A stretch of 64,000 nucleotides of DNA from Sphingomonas sp. Ant H11 (GTDB lineage Bacteria; Pseudomonadota; Alphaproteobacteria; Sphingomonadales; Sphingomonadaceae). The DNA is taken from contig NZ_JSBN01000213.1 of NCBI RefSeq assembly GCF_000797515.1, positions 1 through 64,000 on the forward strand, read 5' to 3'. Shown here piece by piece: positions 25,989 through 34,964 of the stretch; positions within the stretch are counted from its first letter, which is position 1; each line of letters begins with the position of its first letter. The notes under the pieces are model-generated. The model was not told the DNA's origin. It ran no database searches and saw only the letters and a list, made by a program, of their open reading frames with translations. The position numbers were made by a program, and so were the translations under genes.

Positions 25989-26416
25989 AATTCGCGATCG
26001 ACCAGATGGAATTCCAGCTCACCGGCATCGTCCTCCGACACCGTCCAGCCACGCACCGATTGCCCGACGCGGTGGACCGCCTCGCGGTCCCCGCAAACCA
26101 GATAGTGCCAGTCATATAGTGGCTCGTCCGCCGCACGCAGCCGGTACGCGCAAGTCGCAGGCAGCCAGTCGATCGTCCGCACATTGGATCGACTCAAGCG
26201 CACGCACTCGCTGACATAGGCATGGCGGTGCTTGTAATTGGAACACAAGGCCGTCTCGCGGTCGAGCAATCGGCACGACACGTTGGTCGGCAATAGCTCG
26301 CCCGTTTCTTCATCTTCCAGCTTATGGACACAGCATTTGCCACAGCCATCGCACAAGGCTTCCCACTGGCCGCGATCGAGCGTGTCGATTGGTTCTTCCC
26401 AGAAACGGCTAGTCAT
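25985..26416 (-). CDS. YcgN family cysteine cluster protein (UPF0260)
   Basis: 143 residues with CDGCGKCCVHKLED and later CRLLD, C-S-N-Y-K and the ATCAYR cysteine, the eight-Cys pattern of UPF0260/YcgN proteins that may bind a metal or Fe-S cluster. Function in the cell is not established. It forms a likely operon with the downstream metallopeptidase gene. Confidence 0.9.
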   Translation of the reverse strand: MTSRFWEEPIDTLDRGQWEALCDGCGKCCVHKLEDEETGELLPTNVSCRLLDRETALCSNYKHRHAYVSECVRLSRSNVRTIDWLPATCAYRLRAADEPLYDWHYLVCGDREAVHRVGQSVRGWTVSEDDAGELEFHLVDREL

Positions 26417-26425
26417 CAGCGTGGC

Positions 26426-27034
26426 TCATCGTACCCATCGGTCGAGTTCGGTTGCGACGTCTTGCGGCGTCTTGTCCTGCGGCAACAAGGCGACGGGCTT
26501 GCCCGCCGGATCCATAAGATAGGCAAGGCGGGCGTGCGCCACCAGATAGCCACCCTCCGCATTGGGCTTTTCCGCCTCGAAATACGCGCCATACGCCTTG
26601 GCAACGGCGGCAATCGCCTGTGGGCTGCCCGTCAAACCGACCATGCGCGGGTGAAAGGCGGATACGAACGCCTTGAGCACGGCCGGTGTATCGCGCTTTG
26701 GGTCGACGGTCACGAAGATCGGTACGACCTTCGCCCCTCGCACGGGATCCTTCGCCTCGAACAGCCGCAGCCCGGCACCGACGGTCTGCATGTCGGTCGG
26801 GCACACGTCCGGGCAGAAGGTGTAACCGAAATACATGATGCGGTAGCGCCCGGCGAAATCGCGATCGGTACGGGTCCGGCCGTCCTGATCGGTCAAGGTG
26901 AACGGGCCGCCCAGAGCCACACCGTCGAGCGGTGCCCGCGCCGGTGTGGCGGGTCCGCTACAGGCGACCGGCAAAACAGCAAGAAACAGCGCGGAAAGCG
27001 CGCGGGCGATCTGGTTCATAGCGCGACTAGCCAT
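26426..27034 (-). CDS. SCO1/SenC family copper-binding protein
   Basis: 202 residues with an N-terminal hydrophobic export segment, thioredoxin-like fold, and the copper site CPDVC (C74, C78) in YFGYTFCPDVCPTDMQ plus a conserved His in GYLVAHARLAYLMDPAG. SCO proteins deliver copper to the CuA centre of cytochrome c oxidase. Start ATG 27034 has AAGGA upstream; ATG 27019 is possible. A Cys at the end of the hydrophobic segment (LPVACSG) is a poor lipobox match. Confidence 0.9.
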   Translation of the reverse strand: MASRAMNQIARALSALFLAVLPVACSGPATPARAPLDGVALGGPFTLTDQDGRTRTDRDFAGRYRIMYFGYTFCPDVCPTDMQTVGAGLRLFEAKDPVRGAKVVPIFVTVDPKRDTPAVLKAFVSAFHPRMVGLTGSPQAIAAVAKAYGAYFEAEKPNAEGGYLVAHARLAYLMDPAGKPVALLPQDKTPQDVATELDRWVR

Positions 27035-27107
27035 GATCTGTTAGGTCCTTAGGCGCAAGCTTTGCTCCAAACCGCTCGTGTCTCTCGACCATGCCAGGAC
27101 GTTTTCG

Positions 27108-27725
27108 ATGACCCTCCGCACCGCCTCCATCGCCCTTGCGTTGCTCGCCACTGCCCCCCTCGCCATCATGGCCGGTCCCGCCGCCGCGCAGCTCGGCCAA
27201 TCGCCTGGCTATAAATTTCTCCAGGCAATCAAGGATGGCAAGAATGACGAGGTCATCGGCTTTCTCGACAAGCCCGGCGCAACCTTAGTCAACACGCGCG
27301 ATTCGGACTCAGGCGAGGGGGCGATCCACATCGTCGTGCGGCGCGGCGACATGCCCTATCTGAATTATCTCCTGTCAAAAGGGGCCGACGCCAATCTGAG
27401 AGATCGTCGCGGTGAATCGGGCATCCTGCTGGCCGCCCGCCTCGGCCGGCTCGAAATGATTCAGGTGCTCGCAAAGGCTGGCGGCAACATCAACCTCGCG
27501 AACGCCAGCGGCGAGACGGCGCTGATCGTCGCGGTGCAGCGGCGCGATACAACGATGGTGCGCGCCTTGCTCGACCTCGGGGCCGATCCGGACCAGGCCG
27601 ATCGCCTCCAGGGATTTTCAGCGCGCGACTATGCGCATCAGGATTCGCGCGGATCGGCAATCGCGACGATGATCGATGCCACGCCCAAAAAGGAACGCCG
27701 CGCCGTTTCCGGACCTAAGCTGTAA
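27108..27725 (+). CDS. Secreted ankyrin-repeat protein
   Basis: 205 residues from ATG 27108, chosen because AGGA precedes it and a signal peptide follows directly (MTLRTASIALALLATAPLAI ... AAAQL). Three to four ankyrin repeats: EGAIHIVVRRGDMPYLNYLL, GESGILLAARLGRLEMIQVL and GETALIVAVQRRDTTMVRALL. It is probably periplasmic and mediates protein binding; partner unknown. Confidence 0.88.
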   Translation: MTLRTASIALALLATAPLAIMAGPAAAQLGQSPGYKFLQAIKDGKNDEVIGFLDKPGATLVNTRDSDSGEGAIHIVVRRGDMPYLNYLLSKGADANLRDRRGESGILLAARLGRLEMIQVLAKAGGNINLANASGETALIVAVQRRDTTMVRALLDLGADPDQADRLQGFSARDYAHQDSRGSAIATMIDATPKKERRAVSGPKL

Positions 27726-27729
27726 CCCT

Positions 27730-28236
27730 TCACCCCAATCCGACATCGGCCTCAGGGTCGATCAAACCGATCAAGCGTCGTCCGGCCCGCCGTCCAAAGG
27801 CAAGTGTCGCGCGTTTGCGGGTTGCGGCAGGCAAGGGGACGCTATGCGCCTCGCGCACGATGACAGCATCGTAGCGATCGGCAACGATAATACCGGTGCG
27901 TTCAGGCAAAAAGGCCGTTCCGTGCAGCGGCGTGACATCGAAGCCGGGCGGGACCGCCCAATAGAAGCGGTCGCAACATCCAAGATAGTCGGTCCATTTG
28001 GCATCGCCGAGAAGGTCGGCGCGCGATACCTTCACCTCTACGATCACGATGTGACCGCGCGCGTCGATCGCCATCAAATCGGCGCGGCGGTTCCCGTCCA
28101 ACGGCACTTCGGCCAATGCGACCAGATCATGGCGCAACAGCATCCGTACCGCGCCGCGCACGACCTGTGCGGCAGATAACGGGAAATCGGACACGCTTGA
28201 TGCAGGAAGCGTGGGGTCGGGGGACGACGATAGCAT
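27730..28236 (-). CDS. mmcB: MmcB family DNA repair protein
   Basis: 168 residues with the PD-(D/E)XK nuclease-like core RRADLMAIDARGHIVIVEVKVSRADLLGDAKWTDY, typical of the alphaproteobacterial MmcB (DUF2794-adjacent) family. In Caulobacter mmcB contributes to resistance against mitomycin C and is SOS-controlled. I saw no clear SOS box. Convergent with the ankyrin gene, 4 bp apart. Confidence 0.8.
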   Translation of the reverse strand: MLSSSPDPTLPASSVSDFPLSAAQVVRGAVRMLLRHDLVALAEVPLDGNRRADLMAIDARGHIVIVEVKVSRADLLGDAKWTDYLGCCDRFYWAVPPGFDVTPLHGTAFLPERTGIIVADRYDAVIVREAHSVPLPAATRKRATLAFGRRAGRRLIGLIDPEADVGLG

Positions 28237-28286
28237 CCTCCGACCTTAGAACATTTCACGAACGGGTCAAATATGACCCGCGTTTG

Positions 28287-28931
28287 TCACCGGAAAAAAA
28301 CGTGATTCCCGATCGCAGCGACCTGCTCCCGATGCCAACTCGCTGCGGCACCCCGAGCGTGGAAATACATCGCGCCCGACGCGGGGCTGTCCCATGCGTC
28401 CGCCAAAGCGACGCGGGCAACGGCGAGGGCGGTGCGATATTGCTTGTTCTGCGCGATGGTCGGAACCCGCCCGCCCCGCACGAACGAAAATTGGCCAGGC
28501 TGCTTTACGACCGAGCACACCGTCTTGGGAAAGCGGCCCGACTTCGAACGGTTCAGAATGACTTCGGCGACGGCAAGCTGGCCACTGAGGGGCTCGCCTT
28601 TGGCTTCGAAATAGATCGCGCCGGCCATGCACTGCAATTCTTCATCGATCGTATCAGGAATGGCCTGTGCGGCGACCGCAGCGGCCAGCGTGCCATAAGC
28701 TACGCTGTCGTCGTCCTGCTCGTCATCGGTCTTGGCGGCGGGAAGCGAGGGGGTATTCGTTACCGTCGTCACGACGGCGGGATTCATAACGGGCTGGGGA
28801 ACGGAAGGCTGAGACTGGGCGTTGATGACACGACCAAGGTCTTGAGCGAAGCCCGGTGTGCCGAGACCGATGAGAGCGGTAACGGCCAAAGAGAGCGCCG
28901 CAATGCTTGCGACGCGATTCGAAAACGACAT
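28287..28931 (-). CDS. SleB-type cell wall hydrolase
   Basis: 214 residues from ATG 28931, which precedes a signal peptide (MSFSNRVASIAALSLAV ... FAQD). C-terminal Hydrolase_2 domain with CMAGAIYFEAKGEPLSGQLA, VILNRSKSGRFPKTVCSVVKQ, QFSFV and GAMYFHARG. It probably cleaves peptidoglycan as a lytic enzyme in the periplasm. The 155 bp upstream (28932-29086) hold no gene. Confidence 0.9.
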   Translation of the reverse strand: MSFSNRVASIAALSLAVTALIGLGTPGFAQDLGRVINAQSQPSVPQPVMNPAVVTTVTNTPSLPAAKTDDEQDDDSVAYGTLAAAVAAQAIPDTIDEELQCMAGAIYFEAKGEPLSGQLAVAEVILNRSKSGRFPKTVCSVVKQPGQFSFVRGGRVPTIAQNKQYRTALAVARVALADAWDSPASGAMYFHARGAAASWHREQVAAIGNHVFFR

Positions 28932-29086
28932 GAACACTACAAAAATGCGGTTGGTGCGCGGACAGGGTCGACCCAATTGTCACCCCGCCGGACAGCCCCC
29001 CGACTGCGTAACCTGGTCGGATCGCACCCGACACGGCACAACGCACGTGGCTAATACCCCGTCTTCTAGGGGGAGATCGGCTCGGG

Positions 29087-29428
29087 TCAACCGAGCGTGA
29101 TCGTTTCTGCGGCGAATCGTTCCGCCGACGCGATGTCCAGTTCGACCACCCACAGATCCGGATCACGGTCGCGGCGCTTACGCCAATAGGCCTCGCGCGC
29201 TGCCACATCGCTCGGGTCGGCAGGGCCCGTCTCGACCAAAATCGTCGTGCCAAGCGGGCCGAAGGCCCGCTCCATCACTTTGGATATCCCGTTATTTTCA
29301 TTTAATATTAGTAAGATAGATCCAGAATCCGCGTCCCCCTTTGCGCGCACCATCCCCATCCCGCCGGAATCGTTCACCCGTTTCAACAAGGCCGATACCA
29401 GGATATGCGAGGGGAGCGCCCCGCTCAT
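29087..29428 (-). CDS. DUF1491 family protein
   Basis: 113 residues from ATG 29428, which overlaps the upstream thioesterase stop as ATGA. Start LPSHILVSALLKRVNDSGGM and end YWRKRRDRDPDLWVVELD are typical of this short alphaproteobacterial family. Function unknown. Part of the hpf-ptsN-thioesterase-DUF1491 gene row. Confidence 0.82.
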   Translation of the reverse strand: MSGALPSHILVSALLKRVNDSGGMGMVRAKGDADSGSILLILNENNGISKVMERAFGPLGTTILVETGPADPSDVAAREAYWRKRRDRDPDLWVVELDIASAERFAAETITLG

Positions 29429-29898
29429 TCCGCGCGGTAGCCGGGTAAACCTGCCAATGCGATCCGCGAACGCATGAAGGTTCCCGTGCCGCGCGCGGCT
29501 TCCTCTCCATCGGAGTCGATGAGACGCGCCTCGGCGACGAACACCCGACGTTGTCCCGAAACCCACCGCCCTTCGGCGATTACCGGCCCCTCGCGCAATG
29601 GCTTGGTCAGCAGCAGGTTGAAAGCCGTGGTCAACAAGAAGCGATCCGTAACCAGGCTGTTCGCCGCATAAAAGGCCGCGTCGTCGAGCATCTTGAAATA
29701 GCTCGTCCCGTGCGCGGCCCCGCCGGCATGAAAATACCGCTCATCGATCGTAAAATGGATCCGGGCGATGCCCGGCTCGGGGATGACCAAGGTCGATTCA
29801 AACAACCGGTTGATCGGAGCAGCCGCGTATAGCGCCTCCAATGCCCGAAAATGCGCCGCCTGCCCCGATGGTCCGGGATTGCGCTCAGGCTGCGTCAC
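29425..29898 (-). CDS. PaaI-family thioesterase (hotdog fold)
   Basis: 157 residues with the 4HBT hotdog pattern: FHAGGAAHGTSYFKMLDDAAFYAANS (catalytic helix region), FLLTTAFNLLLTKPL and VAEARLIDSDGEEAARGTGTF. It probably hydrolyses an acyl-CoA. Start overlaps the ptsN 3' end by 14 bp in the corrected frame. Confidence 0.85.
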   Translation of the reverse strand: MTQPERNPGPSGQAAHFRALEALYAAAPINRLFESTLVIPEPGIARIHFTIDERYFHAGGAAHGTSYFKMLDDAAFYAANSLVTDRFLLTTAFNLLLTKPLREGPVIAEGRWVSGQRRVFVAEARLIDSDGEEAARGTGTFMRSRIALAGLPGYRAE

Positions 29899-30353
29899 GG
29901 ACCTGCTCGGCGGTTAGCAAAGCCACCAGCGCATCGCGCGATCCCGCACCGCGGAGCTTTTTCGACCAGCAACTGATCGCGCAGCGCCCGCGACACCCGC
30001 GCCAGAGCCTTAAGATGCGTGGCTCCGGCGTCGGGTGGCGACACCAGCATGAACACGACGTCGACCGGAAGATCATCGACCGCGTCGAAGTCGAGGGGAT
30101 GCGCCAACCGCGCGAACACGCCACGCACCTGCGTCAGGCCCGGCACCTTGCCATGCGGAATTGCCACACCACCGCCAAAAGCCGTCGATCCCAACTTCTC
30201 GCGTGATGCCACCGCCTCCTGCACAATCCCGGCGTCCAACCCGTAGATGTTTGCGGCCGCCGCTGCGAGCTGCTGGAACAACGCCTTGCGCGTTCCCGCG
30301 CTTACGCGCTCAAGCACCGCGTCGGGTGCCAGAATATCGTGCAGGTCGGTCAT
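29885..30353 (-). CDS. ptsN: PTS IIA-like nitrogen-regulatory protein, C-terminal frameshift
   Basis: From ATG 30353 (GAGG upstream), MTDLHDILAPDAVLERVSAG, with the phospho-accepting H67 in VAIPHGKVPGL and LARVSRALRDQLLVEK. A five-T run (29958-29962, plus strand) has one base too many. With four, LVEKLRGAGSRDALVALLTA leads to the normal stop at 29885. EIIA-Ntr receives phosphate from NPr and modulates potassium and nitrogen physiology. Next to hpf, as in most Proteobacteria. Confidence 0.88.
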
Positions 30354-30466
30354 TACGATCCTCATGCCCGCGTAGCGGCGGGTTCTTGTGGCAGGGCCAT
30401 AGCGCCGATCCTGCAGCCGCGAAAGCGCGAGCATACCGTTAGGACATGCCCGCGCAGAAACCGCGA

Positions 30467-31057
30467 TCAGGCTTGGCGTTGCGGCTCGACCCAACCGATC
30501 GTGCCGTCACCGCGGCGATAGACCATATTATAGGTGCCGGATCCGCTGTTGCGAAACAGCAACGCGGTGGTGTTACGCAAATCGAGCATCATCACCGCAT
30601 CCGAAACCGATGCATCGGGTACGTCCACCCGTGTTTCGGCGACGATCAAAGGATGGTCCTCGACCTCTTCCTCGTCGGTGCTTTCCTGGAAGAGGGTGTA
30701 GCCCGCATTGTCCGCGGCGATGCCTGCATCGACCGCGACAGCCGTCACAGACCCGCCATTGCGGTCCTTCAGACGACGCATATAGCGGCGCAACTGCTTT
30801 TCGATCTTGCTGGCCGCCCCTTCGAAAGCGGCATGAGCCTCCGACGCGTCGCCGCGTCCCTTCAAGATGAGGCCTTGCATGACGTGGGCGACAATGTCGC
30901 AGGTGAAACGATTATCGTGCGGTCCCTTGCCGAAGGTGACCTGCGCAGAAATGGCGCGCGCGAAATATTTGGTGGCGATGGCTTGGAGCCGGTCGTCGAC
31001 ATGGGTCTTGAGCGCCGCGCCCGTTTCGACCTGATGGCCGGAAACCCGAATATCCAT
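30467..31057 (-). CDS. hpf: Ribosome hibernation promoting factor, long form
   Basis: 196 residues. N-terminal S30AE domain (MDIRVSGHQVETGAALKTHV ... CDIVAHVMQGLILKGRG) and C-terminal dimerisation domain (VSDAVMMLDLRNTTALLFRNSGSGTYNMVYRRGDGTIG). The long form pairs 70S ribosomes into inactive 100S dimers in stationary phase. Upstream of ptsN on the same strand. Confidence 0.93.
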   Translation of the reverse strand: MDIRVSGHQVETGAALKTHVDDRLQAIATKYFARAISAQVTFGKGPHDNRFTCDIVAHVMQGLILKGRGDASEAHAAFEGAASKIEKQLRRYMRRLKDRNGGSVTAVAVDAGIAADNAGYTLFQESTDEEEVEDHPLIVAETRVDVPDASVSDAVMMLDLRNTTALLFRNSGSGTYNMVYRRGDGTIGWVEPQRQA

Positions 31058-31140
31058 GAACCTTCTCCTTCAATAGGCTGGCGTCGCTGTGACGATCGTC
31101 AGCTGGCAGTTGACACCGTCCGGGTGCCACGGCCCCCCAA

Positions 31141-31830
31141 TCACATCGCGTGGTCGCTCCCCCACAAAGGGTTGACCACGGTCTTCAAAAACGCCGCGTG
31201 GCGCACGCGCTCCTCTTCGCTGACACCGAACACGCGCGGCGGCCGGACGACCGCCGCAGCGACCGCCTGAGTCGGCGCTGCTTCGACCACGACTTCGCTA
31301 ACCAGGCCAAGACCGATCTGCCGACCACCGGTCAGCTCGACATAGACCTGGGCCAGCAGTTGCGCGTCAAGCAAGGCCCCGTGCAACGTGCGATGGCTGC
31401 GATCGATCCCGTAGCGGCTACACAAGGCATCAAGGCTGTGCTTGGCACCGGGGTGGCGCATCCGCGCCATCGCAACGGTATCGACCATCCGCTCCATCGC
31501 AACGGCGGTACGCCCGCAGCGCTTCAGTTCGCCGTTGAGAAAGCCGAAATCGAAGCTGGCATTGTGCGCGACGAGCGGGCTGTCCCCGATGAAGTCGAGC
31601 AGATCGTCGACCAGATGCGGAAACAGCGGTTTGTCGGCAAGGAAAGCGTCACTCAGCCCATGGACGCGTTGCGCCTCGGGCGGCATTGCCCGCTCCGGGT
31701 GAAAATACGCATGGAACGTGCGGCCCGTTTCGACGCGATTGACCATCTCCAGGCAACCGATCTCCACCATGCGATCGCCATCGGCAAAACTGAAGCCGGT
31801 GGTCTCGGTATCGAAGACGATCTCGCGCAT
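31141..31830 (-). CDS. dnaQ: DNA polymerase III epsilon subunit (3'-5' exonuclease)
   Basis: 229 residues. DEDDh exonuclease: D7 and E9 in [25 protein letters not shown], and [21 protein letters not shown] with the His-Asp pair. The C-terminal part would bind the alpha subunit. It provides proofreading in the replisome. In the alphaproteobacterial origin-proximal row dnaQ-coaE-aroE-maf. Confidence 0.95.
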   Translation of the reverse strand: MREIVFDTETTGFSFADGDRMVEIGCLEMVNRVETGRTFHAYFHPERAMPPEAQRVHGLSDAFLADKPLFPHLVDDLLDFIGDSPLVAHNASFDFGFLNGELKRCGRTAVAMERMVDTVAMARMRHPGAKHSLDALCSRYGIDRSHRTLHGALLDAQLLAQVYVELTGGRQIGLGLVSEVVVEAAPTQAVAAAVVRPPRVFGVSEEERVRHAAFLKTVVNPLWGSDHAM

Positions 31831-31837
31831 AGGGGTA

Positions 31838-32434
31838 TTATAGTGGGACGTCGCGGGCCGCTAAGCAAGCGATGATGGCATGGACTGCACGCCGCGTATC
31901 TTCATGCGATCCGCCGGTCGGCACGACAAAATCGGCCCGTGCCACCTTCTCGGCATCGGGCATTTGCCGGGCATGAATGGAATCGAGCTTTTCCACGGAC
32001 ATACCGGGCCGAGCCAGCACGCGCGCACGCTGGATGGACTCCGGTGCCGACACCACCACCACGGTATCCACCCGCGTTTCGCCGCCGGTTTCGAACAATA
32101 AGGGGATGTCGAAGACCACCATCGGCGCATCGGCATGGCGAACGAGAAACGCGGCGCGCTCTTCCCCCACCGCGGGATGAACGATCGCTTCGAGTCGCGC
32201 GAACGCGGCGGGATCGTTCAGCACCATCGCCCCAAGACGCGTTCGATCGACGCCGTCGGGGCCGGTAGATCCGGGAAAGGCTGCTTCGATCGCGTCGACC
32301 AGCCGCCCGCCTTTGGCCTGCAGGTGATGCACCGCAGCGTCAGCATCGAATACCGGGATACCCGCCTCGGCAAACATCGCTGCCACAGTCGATTTGCCCA
32401 TCCCGATCGACCCGGTCAGGCCGATAGCAATCAT
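31838..32434 (-). CDS. coaE: Dephospho-CoA kinase
   Basis: 198 residues with the P loop [14 protein letters not shown] (5-18), [10 protein letters not shown], and [24 protein letters not shown], all CoaE signatures. It makes the last step of CoA synthesis. Start overlaps the aroE stop as ATGA. Gap to dnaQ is 7 bp. Confidence 0.95.
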   Translation of the reverse strand: MIAIGLTGSIGMGKSTVAAMFAEAGIPVFDADAAVHHLQAKGGRLVDAIEAAFPGSTGPDGVDRTRLGAMVLNDPAAFARLEAIVHPAVGEERAAFLVRHADAPMVVFDIPLLFETGGETRVDTVVVVSAPESIQRARVLARPGMSVEKLDSIHARQMPDAEKVARADFVVPTGGSHEDTRRAVHAIIACLAARDVPL

Positions 32435-33242
32435 GACGTCAAAAGCGCCCGTAACCGGTCATCACTGGCTTCGTCGCGCGGTGGCGTCACGCCGAAAAAC
32501 AATTCGAACGCCAACCCCGCTTGGCCGATCAGCATGTCCAGCCCATCGACCGTCCCCAAATCGCGCGCCGCGCTGCCGCCAGTAGCGGCGTTTCGAGCGG
32601 GGCATATACGACATCATAGACCACCGCCTCTTCGGGCAAAGGATCCAGATCCAGATCGAGTGGGGGCTGGCCGACCATGCCGAGCGCGCTTGCGTTGACC
32701 AGCAGCGCCGCCGGCGGCAGCGTCGCGTCGAGCGGCAAGGCTTTCCCTTTCAACCCGAAGGACGACAGCAATGCCGCCGCCTTCACCACGTTGCGATTGA
32801 GGATCGTAACCGGGCCGACGCCCAGGCGCGAAAGCGCGAACAACACCGCCCGCGCCGCGCCGCCGGCCCCGATCACCACCACCGGCGCGCCTGCAAGATC
32901 AAGCTCCGCGATCGGTGCATAAAAGCCAGCCGCATCGGTATTGGTGCAGGCGAGCGTACCGTCCTCTGTGCGAAACACGGTGTTGACGGCACCGATGGAA
33001 GCCCGCACCCCACCCGGATCGGCGACATGATCGAACACGGCTTGCTTATGGGGAATCGTGACGTTGCATCCCCGCCAGTTCGGATCCGTCGCGCGCTCGG
33101 CAAAATAACGCCCGAGCCCCTCCGCCGTCACGTGGCGAGCCGCGTATCGCGCTTCCAATCCCAGCGCTTCGATCCAGAAACCGTGGATCAGCGGCGATTT
33201 GGAATGGCCGATCGGATCCCCGATCACCTCAGCAAACATCAT
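32431..33242 (-). CDS. aroE: Shikimate dehydrogenase, C-terminal frameshift
   Basis: Starts MMFAEVIGDPIGHSKSPLIH. NVTIPHKQAVFDHV carries the catalytic lysine; then AVNTVFRTEDGTLACTNTDAAG and the NADP site VIGAGGAARAVLFAL. The frame as written ends at 32529 with an odd tail. One missing base near 32572 restores DLGTVDGLDMLIGQAGLAFE and the normal end at TGA 32431-32433, giving about 270 residues. It reduces 3-dehydroshikimate in aromatic amino-acid synthesis. An essential pathway gene, so the break is probably a read error. Confidence 0.88.
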
Positions 33243-33835
33243 GACGTCATCACCCCGCGCACTCGCAGATAATCAAGAACCGGCAACAGCGGTAGGCCGA
33301 GCACGGTAAACTGGCTTCCCTCGATCCGGCTGAACAATTGCGCGCCCGGCCCTTCGATCCGGTAACACCCGACGCACCACGATATCTCGGGCCATTCCAG
33401 ATCGAGATAGGACTCGATGAATGCGTCAGACAGGGGGCGGACGTGCATCCGCGCCCGATCTACGACACGCCACACCGGACGCCCGCCCTCGGCCATGACG
33501 GCCGCACTGACCAGTTCATGGCGCTTGCCCGACAATCGCCGCAGATGCTCGGCCGCTTCGGCACGGTCGCGCGGCTTGTCGAGCATCGAGCCGTCCTCGA
33601 GCGCAACCACCGAATCGCAGCCCAGCACCAGCGCCTGACCATCCCCCGATGATACCTTGATCGCTTTCAGCTCAGCCAGCGCATCGGCCATGTCGCGCGC
33701 GCCAAAACCATCGGCGATCAGCGCGGCTTTGGCCGATTCCTCGTCGACGCCTGCGGACACCGGCTCGAACGGTACGCCCGCCGCAGTCAACATCGCGCGG
33801 CGGGACGCGCTTTGCGATGCCAGCACGACTCTCAT
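33239..33835 (-). CDS. maf: Maf-like nucleoside triphosphate pyrophosphatase
   Basis: 198 residues with LASQSASRRAMLTAAG, VLGCDSVVALEDGSMLDKP and RLSGKRHELVSA, the Maf/HAM1-like motifs. The family hydrolyses dTTP/UTP or modified nucleotides. Overlaps aroE and ppsR genes by 4 bp each, a tight operon leading away from the origin. Confidence 0.93.
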   Translation of the reverse strand: MRVVLASQSASRRAMLTAAGVPFEPVSAGVDEESAKAALIADGFGARDMADALAELKAIKVSSGDGQALVLGCDSVVALEDGSMLDKPRDRAEAAEHLRRLSGKRHELVSAAVMAEGGRPVWRVVDRARMHVRPLSDAFIESYLDLEWPEISWCVGCYRIEGPGAQLFSRIEGSQFTVLGLPLLPVLDYLRVRGVMTS

Positions 33836-34659
33836 ATATCCCCCCGGACATCACCGCGCCGCTCACCCACCAAAGCGATGATCGCTGCTGCCGTTTCCTC
33901 GATCGAACGTCGCGTTACGTCGATCACCGGCCAGCCATTGTCAGCAAACATCCGCCGCGCAAATGCGACTTCGCGCGTGACGGCCTCCTGGTCGACATAT
34001 GCGGTCTCGACCTTCTGGTTGAGCGACAGCAGACGATTGCGCCGCACCTGGATCAACCGATCCGCGCTTGTCGTGAGCCCGACCACGATCGGATTTTTCA
34101 ACGTATACAGACTTTCCGGCGGCGGACTTTCCAGCACGATCGGAATGTTGGCGGTCTTGAAACCGCGATTGGCGAGATAGATCGACGTCGGCGTTTTGGA
34201 AGAACGCGACACACCGGCCAGCACGATGTCGGCTTCTTCCCAATCTTCCGCCAGAATTCCGTCATCATGTGCGATGGTGAATTGAATCGCATCGACCCGC
34301 GCGAAATACGCGGCATCGAGCACGTGCTGGCGCCCCGGACGCGCCTTGGCCGCCTGTCCGAGCAACCCGGAAAGAGCCCCCGTCACGCCGTCGAGCGGCG
34401 CTACGGCAGGCAGGCCGAGCGCACGACAGCGCGTTTCCAATGTGCGCCGCGTCTCGCTGTTCACCAGCGTGAACAGCACCAGCCCCGGATTCTGCGAGAT
34501 TTCCTGAAGGATCCGCTCCAGATGCGCCTCGGTGCGGACCATCGGCCAGAAATGACGGATCGTTTCGACATCGTCATATTGCGCAAGCGCGGCTTTGGCG
34601 ATGTTCTCAAGCGTTTCGCCCGTCGAGTCCGACAGCAAATGGAGATGCAAGCGCATCAA
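33832..34659 (-). CDS. ppsR: Pyruvate,phosphate dikinase / PEP synthetase regulatory protein (DUF299)
   Basis: 275 residues with LHLLSDSTGETLENIAKAALAQ, the ADP-binding P loop GVSRSSKTPTSIYLANRGFKTAN and AYVDQEAVTREVAFARRMFADNGWPVIDVT, diagnostic for the bifunctional kinase/phosphorylase PpsR. In many Alphaproteobacteria this gene flanks the origin opposite to hemE. First gene of the leftward row ppsR-maf-aroE-coaE-dnaQ. Confidence 0.93.
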   Translation of the reverse strand: MMRLHLHLLSDSTGETLENIAKAALAQYDDVETIRHFWPMVRTEAHLERILQEISQNPGLVLFTLVNSETRRTLETRCRALGLPAVAPLDGVTGALSGLLGQAAKARPGRQHVLDAAYFARVDAIQFTIAHDDGILAEDWEEADIVLAGVSRSSKTPTSIYLANRGFKTANIPIVLESPPPESLYTLKNPIVVGLTTSADRLIQVRRNRLLSLNQKVETAYVDQEAVTREVAFARRMFADNGWPVIDVTRRSIEETAAAIIALVGERRGDVRGDI

Positions 34660-34964
34660 AAAGGCCGGCTGGGCGATGCTGTGGACAACATGGGGAGAAG
34701 CGCTAGCGCAACTTCGCGATCCCGCAAAGCGTCATGCCAACGGTGGATAAACCGCAGCTTGTCCACAATCGTGCGCACAGCCAATGATTCCGTCAACAGG
34801 CTGTGGATAACGGGGACAGAAACGCCGACTCACGTCAGAGTCGGCATTGGCCAAACGCCAGCCTGTTGGCTTTTCGGGGATGACCGCATAAGCCCCGCTA
34901 TCGATGCGCCTACAACCACTTCATCCTTTCAAGATTCTAGAATCTTATAGAAGAGGGTCCGACC
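34660..34964. other. oriC: Probable chromosomal replication origin (oriC)
   Basis: A 305-bp gap between divergent ppsR and hemE. DnaA-box-like 9-mers: TGTGGACAA (34680-34688), GGTGGATAA (34742-34750), TTGTCCACA (34759-34767) and a perfect TGTGGATAA (34802-34810, complement of TTATCCACA). Five GANTC methylation sites lie at 34786, 34827, 34838, 34933 and 34940, an unusual density. An 8-bp hairpin GCCGACTC/GAGTCGGC (34824-34845) contains two of them. The right edge is AT-rich (34919-34950), suitable for unwinding. Established: in Caulobacter and relatives oriC lies beside hemE, with parAB and mnmG nearby, as here. Confidence 0.82.
34931..34946. promoter_or_regulatory. 16-bp perfect palindrome with two GANTC sites
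   Basis: AAGATTCTAGAATCTT is fully self-complementary and holds GATTC and GAATC. It lies about 20 bp before the hemE start region, in the AT-rich edge of the origin. It could be a binding site of a dimeric cell-cycle regulator whose affinity depends on CcrM methylation, or part of the hemE promoter. Confidence 0.55.
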
